Notes under the pieces: model-generated | The model's database searches: none | What the model was told of the DNA's origin: nothing | What the model saw: only the letters and a program-made list of their open reading frames with translations | Source of the DNA: Planctomycetales bacterium | Lineage (GTDB): Bacteria > Planctomycetota > Planctomycetia > Planctomycetales > Planctomycetaceae | Direction: 5' to 3' | NCBI GenBank assembly: GCA_026400835.1 | Contig: JAPLOA010000064.1 | Span: 1-60,000, forward strand | Length of the DNA: 60,000 nucleotides | Made by a program: the position numbers and the translations under genes | Shown here: in pieces, positions 36,199 through 45,710 of the stretch | Numbering within the stretch: the stretch's first letter is position 1 | Layout of the letters: each line of letters starts with the position of its first letter

Positions 36199-37857
36199 GT
36201 GGATTGTGCCCTCTGCAAAACGGATCTGACCGAAGCCATCGATCGACTGAACATGTTTTCGGGAAGCGTGAGTACCATGGTTATGCTCCTTCCATTTACG
36301 ACCGTGCTGCCACCCCAGAACGACTACTCAGACTACGCGCCAAAGAATCCGGAAGCGTGCCACGAATGCCGAGCAGAAGAAAAGGAAAGAGTAGCGGCAG
36401 AGAAACCGGACGACACAACTCGGAAACCTGATGAAGAGCCGGACCAGGAAGATTTCTCGAAAGTTCTGGGGATGCTTCTGAACACTGCGGTATCCATAGA
36501 CAAATTGCAGCAGACCAAAGTAGACGTCTCGCCACGCGACGGGACTGTCGAGGCGACAATTTCTGACCTCCAGAAGGCCACCACGTCTGGTGCTCCGCGG
36601 AGTTTGCTGACTGCCACACCAAACTCATCAGCATCAAATGCGGCTCCGACGCCAACTACTTCTTCAGACTCAAAGAAGCTCGACACTGCCGACATACAAA
36701 TCCCTGCCCCTGCAGCGCCTATGGCAAAGGCTGATGTTAAGCCTAAACAGACTTCTGGTGGACTGACTATTCCCGGCAACAACTCATCCATTGAGAACCC
36801 CGGTGCCTCTTACTCAAACATGAACGCTGCAGCCCCGCAAACAGAAGTGGAAGTGTTGCCAAATGCAGAGCTGGGATTTCAGCAATCGGGCCTGGAGACA
36901 ACTTTCCGGTCCGCCACGCGACTCTATGAATCCACCAAAGATACGGACGTGGTCACTCAGGAAATCATGAACGCCTTGAGCCGTGCTGTCGCTGCCACGG
37001 CCCCGACAAGAAATCGGTCGGGAACCAGTGGCCTGCAATCAAGTATTTCTGGCGATGGTTTTTCTGAAGTCACTAACCTTGCTCCACTCGGTACCGAAAG
37101 CACAGGCCCACTGAATTCCCTCGGAACTACGGTGAATGCATCAGACGCACCTTTACAGGAAACAAGTGGACTGCAGAAAACCACGCTCGCGAATTCGCGC
37201 GGTGAGACTCTCGACCAGTTCTGGGGGCAACCGTCGGGTTCTGACGCCGATCGTACATCGAATCAATCTGGCTCTCGTGACGATGGTCAGTTGCTGAGTA
37301 ATGTCGGACACACTTCTTCCCCTGGATCAGACGGAGCACAATACTCTTCCTCTGGAGCAGTCGCTATGTATCTGCCGGATCTGACAACTTCAGTGACATC
37401 TGAAATGCGGCAACCGCTGAGCTCTCAGGTATCGCGGGCTGTAATTGAGCATCTGGAGAGACATACAACCGCAGAATCCGAAACCCTGACTGTTCAGTTG
37501 GATCCGCAGGACCTCGGCGAGATGGTGATTGAGTTGTCCAAATCGAAAGAGGGACTCGCAGTCAGAGTTACAGCACGCGAAGCTGTCACAATGGACATGC
37601 TGCTGGCCCGAGGCAGCGAAATTGAAAATCAATTACGAGGAGAAAAAATGGAGCTCCGCTCATTGGAATTTTTGTCTCCTGACATGATGAATGGCGGTGC
37701 GTTTCAGCGACAAACTCCTCAGGACTCAACCTCGAGGTTCGATCAGCCCGTCGGAACTCAGCGTCGCAGTTCGCGAAATGGGGCGGCAAGTCAAATCTCC
37801 ACAGCGGCCACTACTCGCACCGGAGATTCGCAACACGCGTTGAATTTCAGAGCCTGA
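36199..37857 (+). CDS. fliK: flagellar hook-length control protein FliK
   Basis: The C-terminal ~110 residues hold the Flg_hook domain: LTVQLDPQDLGEMVIEL, then VRVTAREAVTMDMLL and LRGEKMELRSLEF. These are the residues used to switch export specificity at FlhB. The N-terminal ~400 residues are S/T/P/A-rich and disordered, as expected for the FliK ruler. The start is uncertain: a GTG at 36199 or ATGs at 36253 or 36280. The flgD gene follows after 60 bases and flgE after that, so it belongs to the hook operon. The 552-residue length is within the wide FliK range. Confidence 0.85.
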   Translation: MDCALCKTDLTEAIDRLNMFSGSVSTMVMLLPFTTVLPPQNDYSDYAPKNPEACHECRAEEKERVAAEKPDDTTRKPDEEPDQEDFSKVLGMLLNTAVSIDKLQQTKVDVSPRDGTVEATISDLQKATTSGAPRSLLTATPNSSASNAAPTPTTSSDSKKLDTADIQIPAPAAPMAKADVKPKQTSGGLTIPGNNSSIENPGASYSNMNAAAPQTEVEVLPNAELGFQQSGLETTFRSATRLYESTKDTDVVTQEIMNALSRAVAATAPTRNRSGTSGLQSSISGDGFSEVTNLAPLGTESTGPLNSLGTTVNASDAPLQETSGLQKTTLANSRGETLDQFWGQPSGSDADRTSNQSGSRDDGQLLSNVGHTSSPGSDGAQYSSSGAVAMYLPDLTTSVTSEMRQPLSSQVSRAVIEHLERHTTAESETLTVQLDPQDLGEMVIELSKSKEGLAVRVTAREAVTMDMLLARGSEIENQLRGEKMELRSLEFLSPDMMNGGAFQRQTPQDSTSRFDQPVGTQRRSSRNGAASQISTAATTRTGDSQHALNFRA

Positions 37858-37917
37858 AACCATTAGTCCGGTCAACATCGCTCCCACGTTAATACACCAC
37901 AGGAAGTCTAATCAGCC

Positions 37918-38358
37918 ATGACCACAGCAGCTAGCGCAGCATCCACTTCCGGTATCGCCAGCAAGGACCAGTTCCTGACTCTGTTTGCCAAGCAACTCCA
38001 GTACCAGGATCCTACGGCGCCTACCGACACCGATGCCTTCCTTGCTCAGTTGGCACAGTTCACCACTGTGGAAGGGATTCAGAATATGAATAGCGGTATC
38101 ACTGGCCTGGGGACAAAGCTCGACACTCTGATCGAGAAAACGTCCGCGGAAAACGACCTTAGAACCCTCGAATCCATCAATGCCGGGGCCGGGCTTCTGG
38201 GCTTGAGCGTCCGCTACGGTGACAAAGCCATGGAAAAGGGGATCGTCTCCGAGATCAAGCCCGATGACGGGCAGATTCTGGTACGAATTGGCAACAACTT
38301 CTACCCGATCAGCAACGTTACGGGTGTTGCCTACAACGAGCAAAGTCTCTCCCCGTGA
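37918..38358 (+). CDS. flgD: flagellar hook capping protein FlgD (short form)
   Basis: The N-terminal signature FLTLFAKQLQYQDPTAP is the FlgD motif for export and capping, followed by DAFLAQLAQFTTVEGIQNMN. It is only 146 residues, without the Fn3/Tudor-like FLG domain of enterobacterial FlgD (about 230). The final part (GIVSEIKPDDGQILVRIGNN) is a short beta domain. It should act as the hook scaffold during assembly. It lies between fliK and flgE. Confidence 0.88.
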   Translation: MTTAASAASTSGIASKDQFLTLFAKQLQYQDPTAPTDTDAFLAQLAQFTTVEGIQNMNSGITGLGTKLDTLIEKTSAENDLRTLESINAGAGLLGLSVRYGDKAMEKGIVSEIKPDDGQILVRIGNNFYPISNVTGVAYNEQSLSP

Positions 38359-38458
38359 CAGCCATTGATTTATGACTGCTGTTTGACGCGCTGGCTGAGC
38401 CTGACTCCTTAACTCACAGTCTTCCGAAATTTTGTCGCATATACGGACCTGATTGACT

Positions 38459-40126
38459 ATGGCCAACTCTCTACTTACCGGGATTTCCGGACTCCGCGGT
38501 CATCAAAAGATGCTTGAGGTCGTGGGAAACAATCTCGCCAACCTCAATACGACCGCCTTCAAGACGTCCCGTACCCTGTTCTCTGACCTTATGTACGAAG
38601 TTCAACGAGGTAAGCAGTCGTCGTCGTCAGGACTTCTGGGCAGCGTGAATTCGGTACAGATCGGAACCGGCAGCCGCCTTTCTCAGGTCGACCTGAACTT
38701 TGCTCAGGGCAATCTGGACCCGACCGGGAACGACATGGACCTCGCAATGGATGGAGGCGGCTTCTTCGTCGCTACTTCCGGCGAGCGTACCTACTTCACG
38801 CGTGCAGGAGCTTTCTCATTGGATGAGAGTGGTTACTTGTCGGACCCCTCCACGGGATATCTTGTGCGACGCTTTGGACCAACCGGCGAAACCAATGGAG
38901 ACCTTCCGGCTTTTCAGACTCCCGGTGATGATCGCGTCTATATTCCCAAGGGAGCCAGCATTCCTGGTCAGGTTTCAACGGAGATGCAAATCAAGGGAAA
39001 TCTTTCCTCAACGTCAACCGGTCCCGTTGCACAGGAAGTGATGACTTCCACACCGCTGTTGGCCGCAGGGTTACCTGCAACTCTGACGACCCATTTGTCC
39101 GACCTCGATTCAAATACAGTGAATTACGTTGCCGGAGACAAAATCCTGATCAGTGGACGGCGGTCGGATGGTTCGAATCCCACGGTGACAGAACTTCTCC
39201 TGACGCCCACATCCACGGTAGGCGACCTTGTCGCAGCTTTGAATTCTTCTTTTGCCGGCTCGACCATAACTCTGGACGGGTTCGGCAACGTTGTTGGCAC
39301 AGCTAACGCTACCGGTCCGTCCTTTTTATCCATGTCATTCAGCGATGGCACTACAAATACAGGGCGATCGGACTTTGAAGACCATGAGATGATCCTGACT
39401 CGCACAGGGAAAAACGCAGATACGGTTTTTCAGTCAGTGGAAGTCTTCGACGAAAGCGGTGCAGGACACACCATTGGTCTGACAATGACAAAACAGGCGG
39501 ATCAATCGTGGACCCTGGTCGCCTCTGTTTCACCGACGGAAGGGACAATCCTCGACTCGCTGGTTGAGGGAATCTCATTTCAACCAGATGGGTCGTTCGC
39601 TCAAGTTGCGGGCTCCGGCGTGGGCGATAGTAACATCACAGTCCAGTTTCGAGGTCAACCCACCTCACAGACTCTCAATCTTCGCTTCGGTACACCAGCA
39701 CAATTCGACGGCTTGACTGCACTGGGACAAGTGTCTCGGCTTCAACTAACGCCGGACGGGTTTCCACCGGGCGAATTGGCTGAAGTACAGATTGATACCG
39801 ACGGCAAAGTCTTTGGACTGGCATCTAACGGTTTGAAGATCCCGCTCGCCCAGTTGGCAATCGCTTCCTTCAGAAATCCAGACGGTCTTGTCGCGATTGG
39901 TAACAACTACTTCACGTCGTCATTGGCGAGCGGCAATCCCGACATCGGCACTGCCCTGTCCGGCAGTCGAGGAGCACTTCGCTCAGGACAGCTGGAAGGG
40001 TCCAACGTTGACCTCGCTCTTGAATTCACTCGTCTGATCATTGCCCAACGAGGATTCTCGGCGAACGCCCGAACAATTACCGTAACAGACGAAATCCTTC
40101 AGGAACTGACCAGCATCATCAGGTAA
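38459..40126 (+). CDS. flgE: flagellar hook protein FlgE
   Basis: The start at 38459 gives MANSLLTGISGLRGHQKMLE, and the conserved rod/hook N-terminal motif VVGNNLANLNTTAFK follows. The D1 region with MDLAMDGGGFFVATSGERTY and the C-terminal GSNVDLALEFTRLIIAQRGF are also intact. The 555-residue length is longer than E. coli FlgE (402) and fits a hook with extra D2/D3 insertions. It forms the universal joint outside the cell. An ATG 6 bases upstream (38453) is possible. A 1-kb PPC gene is convergent downstream. Confidence 0.92.
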   Translation: MANSLLTGISGLRGHQKMLEVVGNNLANLNTTAFKTSRTLFSDLMYEVQRGKQSSSSGLLGSVNSVQIGTGSRLSQVDLNFAQGNLDPTGNDMDLAMDGGGFFVATSGERTYFTRAGAFSLDESGYLSDPSTGYLVRRFGPTGETNGDLPAFQTPGDDRVYIPKGASIPGQVSTEMQIKGNLSSTSTGPVAQEVMTSTPLLAAGLPATLTTHLSDLDSNTVNYVAGDKILISGRRSDGSNPTVTELLLTPTSTVGDLVAALNSSFAGSTITLDGFGNVVGTANATGPSFLSMSFSDGTTNTGRSDFEDHEMILTRTGKNADTVFQSVEVFDESGAGHTIGLTMTKQADQSWTLVASVSPTEGTILDSLVEGISFQPDGSFAQVAGSGVGDSNITVQFRGQPTSQTLNLRFGTPAQFDGLTALGQVSRLQLTPDGFPPGELAEVQIDTDGKVFGLASNGLKIPLAQLAIASFRNPDGLVAIGNNYFTSSLASGNPDIGTALSGSRGALRSGQLEGSNVDLALEFTRLIIAQRGFSANARTITVTDEILQELTSIIR

Positions 40127-40184
40127 TGCCAATCATAGTGGCTCATCTCCGCTTGATAACGCTGACTCAAAGTCCTGAACAGAT

Positions 40185-43100
40185 TTACTTTTTCACTTCA
40201 ATCACAGTGAGCTTCAATGGTCGTTCCATGATTAAGGGCTGGCCGTTGAAATTCATCTGCAGCCGAACGTTCACCAGATGCTCTCCCACAGTCGCATTCG
40301 GCTGAGCGGTGATCTCATACTTCACTTCGGGTTGATTCTCCGGAATACTGGCACCGGGAATACTGATGCCGCCAACTCCGCCCGGTAACTGCGACTGAAC
40401 AGTGATGGCCCCGGTGAACTCATACTGCCGGGAAACTTTGATAATCATCTCACCTTTTTCACCCTGCTTGATGGCGAGCGTCTCCGGCATTGATTCGACT
40501 TTCGCAGGAAACTCAACCACTTTGATCGTAAGCGTATTCGAAGGAACAAGTACGTTGAAAGCCCTGACGTTTGCTTCATTCTGTTTCTGATTTGCAAACT
40601 GGTCGGCTCGCTGCTTCTCCTGTTGAGCCCTCTGCTGAAATTGTTGGGCCGTCTGAAGATCAGCCTGTGCTTTTGTGCGAGCTTCCTCGGCAACTTTCTG
40701 TTTTGCAGTCGCTTCAACCTGCTTAGTCGCCGCATCGGTCGCCGCCACAGTCGCTTCCTCAGCCGCCTTCTTTGCCGCATCAAAGGCCGTTTGAGCAACC
40801 ACTAGTTGTTGCTTCAGTGTTTCGTTCGCTGCGTCGGCTGCCAGTTGCTCCGTCTTCTGCTTGAGTAGCGCTTCGGCCTGCTTCAAAGCCGTGGCTGCCG
40901 TTGTCGCTTTTTGATCGGCTTGCTGTTTTGCCGTGTTCGCCCCAGTCAGAGCCGTATTCGCCTGATTAAACTCGGTTATCTTCTGCTGGCTGTCCTGTTG
41001 AGCTTTCTGGGCCTGCTGTTGAGCATCCATCAGAATCTTTGCGATACGTTCCTGTCGCAGCTTGGCTTTCTCCGCCAGTTCCGGATTCCGCTTGTACTGC
41101 AATCCCTGATTGAAGCCCGCAAGATAAAACGAATACGTCCCCGGAACCGTGTTAGCCTGAAACCGGAGCTCAAATTCTCCTTTCTCGTTGCCACCAATAT
41201 TCACCTGTTGAGCATTCGTGTTCGGTGGAAAGTCGTTGGGGAATCCAATCAGATTACCGGCTGAACCCTCAACTCGCTTAACGGTATAAGGAATCTTCAA
41301 GACACCGCCGCGTGACGTCTCCAGCGGCTTGCCATCTCCAATCGTCAGGGCTTGCGGAGCGACTTCTTTTTCTGACACACAAATCTGTAACCGTTCGACC
41401 AGTCGTGATGGCACACTGGGAACATTGGCATTCGGCTGATTGAATTGAAACGGTACCAACGCCGCTCCATACCGTGCCGGACGGATAACCTCCGCTCCGT
41501 TGACGATGGCTTTCGCGGTGATCTGTAGTGTCCCAATGCCCATCGGCGCCGCATCAGCGGCTGACAATACCAGAGTCCCATGATTGTTTCCGGGACCAAT
41601 TGTGATCTCTTCCGTGGTCACTCCCTCCGGCAATCCCGTCGCAGACACTCGGATCTCGCCATTGAAGCCGTCCTGTCGATAAGCGGTGACTCTCACCACA
41701 TCCCGTCCGCCCTTGCGAAGTATCAGACTCTCGGTCGATCCTCCCGGAATCGCCACAACATGGAAGTCAGGCTGAGGCTTGCGAATGGCCAACCGATAAA
41801 TCAGCCTCGGATCACTTCGCACGGCACTCACGCTGTCCTTCAGGAGGACTCGATAAGTCCCGTCAGCCGGAGCCTTAAACTGATACGAGGGATCCGCCGT
41901 CCGCTCATCAAACTCATGCCGCCCCGATCGATTGTTGACGTTCAGTTCCGGCACATCATCCAAAAAAATTACGTCCGTAAAGACCGGTTCGCCCTTGTCA
42001 TTTGTGCTGACTTGCTGAATCAACAACGCAGGATCGATCGCTCGACCAAGCCGATGGGCAAACACATCGAAAGACCAGATATCATCCTTCTTAGCCTCAA
42101 AAGAATACCAATCGACGTCGCGTTGAGGATAAAACGAGCCCGCTACTTCACATGGCAGAGTCAATAGCTGCGGAGCATTGGGATTGTTATTGTCCGCAGC
42201 TTCGCGCACGACCGGAGCCGTTGCCGGTGTGATCAGTACAGGATTGGATTGCAGACCGTTCGCAGTGACTCGGTATTCAATGCCATCCATTCCTGCCTGA
42301 TGAGGCCCAATCAATGAAGAATACGTGAGCTTCCCGACAACATCACCGGGCATCGGAATTCGCACCGTCAGTTGTTCCAACGGACGACCATCCAGTTGAT
42401 ACGGTGACGGCTGACCTCCGGGCAGATTGCGACCATAGAGTGTGAACTCTTCGTTCGACCCCGGAAGGCTCGCCGGAGGAAACACGAAGTCCAGATACGG
42501 CAGGGATCCGACCGTCAATCGATAAATAAATCCCGAGCCCTGTGCAAACAAAGCGTCGTGAACTTTGATGAAATAAAGTCCGTCCGCAGGAAGCGTCACG
42601 TCCGCGATGGAATCATTCGCCTGGCCTGTCCGCGACTCACCAACAATGACACCAGACTCGGTAAAGATCGTCGCAGCCAGATCCATCCGCGAATCAATCC
42701 GGCGACATTGCCCATCCAGCAACACGCGCTGCCCTGCTTTTCCGGCAAACCGATACCAGTCCACATCCGGTCCACCTGTTGACTGACCGTTGATCGTGAC
42801 GGGCAACGTGATTTCCTGAGCAGGGTTTTCTCGCACTCCGTCCTTCTCAATCCAGGCCGGAACATCATTGCCGCCATTCGGTTCTGTCTCCACGAATTCG
42901 GCCGTAGCACTGACAATATAGGTACGACGATTCGACAGCCCGTATTTCCCCTGACATCTCACATCGTAGTTCCCAGGAGGAACCCCGGGAGCGACCGTCA
43001 CGAGGAACACATTTTCGATTGGCTGGGGACCTTCATCAAACGGTGTCACTTCCGCCATCTTGCGTGCCATCGAGATTCCGTCATGACTGAAGACCAGCCG

Positions 43101-43277
43101 ATCGACATCATCAAGATCGTTCCCGGTGATCGTCACTTCCACAGTCGCACCCGGTGCAGCGCCGGCGGGAAAAACGCCATCCAGTCGGACTGTTGGCAGT
43201 TGAGCCTGCACGGGGTGCAGGAAGGAACACGCGGCGAGAAACCAAAAGAGGCAGAATCGTCGGCTCATCGTTGTCAA
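40185..43277 (-). CDS. exported PPC-domain protein with central coiled coil
   Basis: The 1030-residue protein has a signal peptide (FCLFWFLAACSFLHPVQA) and several beta-sandwich regions, with a pre-peptidase C-terminal (PPC) pattern near 130-230 and 360-480 (DVDWYRFAGKAGQRVLLDG; DVDWYSFEAKKDDIWSFDV). Residues ~730-890 are a long Ala/Gln/Lys-rich coiled coil (repeats of KQQADQKATTAATALKQAE type). A final Ig-like domain ends with LKLTVIEVKK. No protease domain is visible. The family is common in planctomycetes with unknown roles, probably surface binding or assembly. Confidence 0.72.
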   Translation of the reverse strand: MTTMSRRFCLFWFLAACSFLHPVQAQLPTVRLDGVFPAGAAPGATVEVTITGNDLDDVDRLVFSHDGISMARKMAEVTPFDEGPQPIENVFLVTVAPGVPPGNYDVRCQGKYGLSNRRTYIVSATAEFVETEPNGGNDVPAWIEKDGVRENPAQEITLPVTINGQSTGGPDVDWYRFAGKAGQRVLLDGQCRRIDSRMDLAATIFTESGVIVGESRTGQANDSIADVTLPADGLYFIKVHDALFAQGSGFIYRLTVGSLPYLDFVFPPASLPGSNEEFTLYGRNLPGGQPSPYQLDGRPLEQLTVRIPMPGDVVGKLTYSSLIGPHQAGMDGIEYRVTANGLQSNPVLITPATAPVVREAADNNNPNAPQLLTLPCEVAGSFYPQRDVDWYSFEAKKDDIWSFDVFAHRLGRAIDPALLIQQVSTNDKGEPVFTDVIFLDDVPELNVNNRSGRHEFDERTADPSYQFKAPADGTYRVLLKDSVSAVRSDPRLIYRLAIRKPQPDFHVVAIPGGSTESLILRKGGRDVVRVTAYRQDGFNGEIRVSATGLPEGVTTEEITIGPGNNHGTLVLSAADAAPMGIGTLQITAKAIVNGAEVIRPARYGAALVPFQFNQPNANVPSVPSRLVERLQICVSEKEVAPQALTIGDGKPLETSRGGVLKIPYTVKRVEGSAGNLIGFPNDFPPNTNAQQVNIGGNEKGEFELRFQANTVPGTYSFYLAGFNQGLQYKRNPELAEKAKLRQERIAKILMDAQQQAQKAQQDSQQKITEFNQANTALTGANTAKQQADQKATTAATALKQAEALLKQKTEQLAADAANETLKQQLVVAQTAFDAAKKAAEEATVAATDAATKQVEATAKQKVAEEARTKAQADLQTAQQFQQRAQQEKQRADQFANQKQNEANVRAFNVLVPSNTLTIKVVEFPAKVESMPETLAIKQGEKGEMIIKVSRQYEFTGAITVQSQLPGGVGGISIPGASIPENQPEVKYEITAQPNATVGEHLVNVRLQMNFNGQPLIMERPLKLTVIEVKK

Positions 43278-43400
43278 CCTGGTGGGAGTCAGGACAAATC
43301 GAAAGAGTCAGAGGCAGGATCGTCGCCCAACAGGATAGCTATTCCGAGCAGAAAGGTCACAAGGAAACAGCCAACCGAGGCGAAACTTTTGCCGCCTTAA

Positions 43401-44276
43401 TCAAGCCAGTTCCAGCCAGCGGAACAAGAACCCCGGAACATCAACGCCACAGGCTCGCTCCAGCCCTCGCCATCCCGGCACGGCGTTAACCTCAATGACA
43501 TAGGGCTGTTGCTCGTGGTCGTACATGAGATCGACACCGGCAAATGAACAGCCCGTTGCCTTCGCCGCAGCGATCGCCAGCTCAATCTCTCTGTCTGAAG
43601 GACGATGAGGAATCCCGGTTCCCTGCTGAGAAATATTCGCGCGAAAATCACCCTCTTTGGGAATGCGCTTCATCGAACCCACAAGCTGTCCATCCACCAA
43701 GAGCACTCGAATATCAAAACCCGGCCCATCAAGAAATCTCTGAAGATAGAGGACCGAACCCAATCGCTCCAAAGTTCGAAAGGCACGCATCGCCAGTTCG
43801 GGATCTGAGACCCGAATAATGCCGCGACCCTCGGCACCGAACAGCGGCTTCACGACAACATCTCGCCCCAGTCTCTCAAAAGCTTCCAATGCAGCTTCCG
43901 CGTTCTCGCAGACGATGGTCTCCGGCACCGGCAATCCCGCCAGCGCGAGACGTTGAGTTGTCAGGTACTTGTCGACGGCGCATTCCAGAGCACGCGGTGA
44001 GTTAACAACACGTGTCCCGCATGCCTGAAGTCCGGCCAGCAGATCCATACGAGCAACAACCTGCTCTAGGGTTCCCGGAGGCATCGTCCGCACGAGGACA
44101 GCATCACACTCACGGACGTTGTGTTCTCCGCATCGTAGCTCAATCCCCTGCCCCGAGACCCTGCTTTGGAACTCCTCAAACTGCAGCGGCCACATCACAT
44201 GCCCGCGCTCAGAGCCGCGACGACACAGCTCATTGACGTACCAACTGCCCTGATTTCCAAAAACACCGATGTGCAT
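43401..44276 (-). CDS. RimK-type ATP-grasp ligase
   Basis: The start at 44276 (MHIGVFGNQGSWYVNEL) begins the preATP-grasp domain; the frame is open further upstream without conserved content. ATP-grasp features include DVVVKPLFGAEGRGI, IRVLLVDGQLVGSMKRI and FAGVDLMYDHEQQPYVIEVN with metal-binding E/N. Family members add amino acids (often glutamate) to proteins or cofactors. Some planctomycete members make tetrahydromethanopterin-type coenzymes or modify ribosomal S6; nothing nearby decides this. The 291-residue length is normal. Confidence 0.85.
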   Translation of the reverse strand: MHIGVFGNQGSWYVNELCRRGSERGHVMWPLQFEEFQSRVSGQGIELRCGEHNVRECDAVLVRTMPPGTLEQVVARMDLLAGLQACGTRVVNSPRALECAVDKYLTTQRLALAGLPVPETIVCENAEAALEAFERLGRDVVVKPLFGAEGRGIIRVSDPELAMRAFRTLERLGSVLYLQRFLDGPGFDIRVLLVDGQLVGSMKRIPKEGDFRANISQQGTGIPHRPSDREIELAIAAAKATGCSFAGVDLMYDHEQQPYVIEVNAVPGWRGLERACGVDVPGFLFRWLELA

Positions 44277-44465
44277 TGACGATCTCAGCCATTCAAAGAG
44301 TACAAGGACACAACGGCGTAACACATCTGTCAGGTTACGAAACACGACTTCGCAGGGCAAGGATGAGTGTGATGGCAAAATGATGAGCACAAAATGATGC
44401 CGCAGTTCAGCAATCTACGGCCTCGATCGAAGAGACCGACGATCCCGGCAAGCGGTTGGGCGTCA

Positions 44466-44653
44466 ATGCCGAATCTGTTCTCATTCTGCTGCCTTCATTC
44501 TTTTGCGATTGAAGAGAGCCCTCTTAATACCCGTTTGAGCCACAGCGACGAAGAACCCGCCATGATGGTCCTGTGGAAATTCACAGACAAGAGAATCAAG
44601 GCAGGAGAATGAAACCCGGCACGATGCCAAATCTGTTCTCATTCTGCTGCCTA
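44466..44653. repeat. dispersed-repeat copies (inverted and direct)
   Basis: ATGCC(G/A)AATCTGTTCTCATT followed by CTGCTGCC occurs as direct copies at 44466-44493 and 44624-44651, differing at one base. A related element at 44593-44612 (GAATCAAGGCAGGAGAATGA) is the near inverse of 44481-44500 (TCATTCTGCTGCCTTCATTC). This looks like a cluster of a planctomycete intergenic repeat family, next to a gene relic and a RAYT. The second copy runs onto the stop codon of the relic. Confidence 0.6.
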
Positions 44654-44903
44654 TTTCGTATTGAAGATCTTGCTGTTAATGATCACTTCAATCAGTTCGC
44701 TGAGGCGATCTTCGCGGCGTCTTAACTGCGTGGTCAGGTTGTCGATGTTGGCGTTGTCACCAAAGGACAGTGGCCTGCCGAGAGCATACGCTGTCAGCTT
44801 GTGCACCATCGCTCGAGCAAACTGATCCTGACGATCCATCAACAAGTATCGTTTGAGCCCATCGATTCCCGGCAGTGGTTGTCTATTGAATAGTTCTGCG
44901 GTG
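44651..44903 (-). pseudogene. DUF1585 C-terminal remnant (planctomycete cytochrome family)
   Basis: The minus strand encodes LPGIDGLKRYLLMDRQDQFA and then AMVHKLTAYALGRPLSF. This is the DUF1585 end of DUF1587/1592/1588/1585 proteins (PSD-type cytochromes of planctomycetes, about 800-1000 residues). Only about 80 residues remain. The other end stops at 44904, where the RAYT inverted repeat begins. It has no start of its own except an internal ATG. It is a relic, probably truncated when the repeat island formed. Confidence 0.7.
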
Positions 44904-45682
44904 CGGAAAAGGTGTCAGGAACCGTTGTTTTGAATCCTCGGTCTGCTTTGAGGCCGATTGGTGATTTCCAGGCCCAGTATCTTTGTCGCGGTGGTTGCCC
45001 ACGTGTCGTCGCCAAATGGTGAGCCCCGATTGACACTGCGACGGAGTGCGATGAGTTCTGCATCGGCCTGAGGAGCATTCACATGGTACAGCCAGCCTGC
45101 GGAACGCCTCAGCGGCCATGCTGACAACAGAGCTTTTTCGTCCGTCGTGCCGGAATACCAACGATACAGGCTGCTCCATCGCCAGTCCTCAGCTCGCTTC
45201 ACCAGATTGGCTCGCACAGCATTGCGCTCCACATACCGGCTTACCGTATGGAAATGGTCATCGTCCTGAACCGGAAACGATTTGAATCGCCCCTGATAGA
45301 GATGACCGGACCCCGTCGACTTACGATGCGCATGCCAGCGTTGCGTATGAGTCAATGTCAGCCAGCCGACGAACCGCGACAGCTCGTCATCTTCCCGAGG
45401 CCAAACCACCAGGTGCCAGTGGTTGCCCATCAGACAATACGACAAAAGCCGTGTCCCCGTCCGAGCCACCGCCTCCTCAAGCACCCTCTCGAACGCGATG
45501 AAGTCTTCGTCCTTCGTGAAGATCGGCATCCGTGCGTTAACGCGGTTCAAAACATGATAAATCCAACCACCTGGAGCTGATCGTTTTGGTCGTCCCATGC
45601 CACCACGATACTCAAATCACACCCCACACGTCAATAAACGGTGCCTGACACCTTTTCCGTTTTCGTCATGACACCTTTTCCG
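44904..45682 (-). mobile_element. RAYT transposase unit with near-perfect 21-bp inverted repeats
   Basis: Left end 44904-44924: CGGAAAAGGTGTCAGGAACCG. Right end 45639-45659: the inverse, CGGTGCCTGACACCTTTTCCG. They match at 20 of 21 positions. A further partial copy TGACACCTTTTCCG lies at 45669-45682. The RAYT gene fills the space between, and its stop codon lies inside the left repeat. The repeat contains an imperfect inner palindrome (GGTGTCAGGCACC), as in REP sequences. Confidence 0.7.
44915..45598 (-). CDS. REP-associated tyrosine transposase (RAYT, Y1_Tnp)
   Basis: The 227-residue protein has the Y1-transposase pattern: HUH motif H60-x-H62 in LMGNHWHLVVWP, GHLYQGRFKSFPV, and the catalytic Tyr at Y122 in TVSRYVERNAVRANLV. 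It lacks a C-terminal IS200/IS605 partner and fits RAYT proteins that process REP sequences as single-stranded DNA. Its stop codon lies in the left inverted repeat. It sits between a DUF1585 relic and a double-hairpin repeat. Domain length and residues appear intact, so activity is possible. Confidence 0.85.
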   Translation of the reverse strand: MGRPKRSAPGGWIYHVLNRVNARMPIFTKDEDFIAFERVLEEAVARTGTRLLSYCLMGNHWHLVVWPREDDELSRFVGWLTLTHTQRWHAHRKSTGSGHLYQGRFKSFPVQDDDHFHTVSRYVERNAVRANLVKRAEDWRWSSLYRWYSGTTDEKALLSAWPLRRSAGWLYHVNAPQADAELIALRRSVNRGSPFGDDTWATTATKILGLEITNRPQSRPRIQNNGS

Positions 45683-45710
45683 TTTTCCAGTGGTGCATTG
45701 CGCAATGGTC

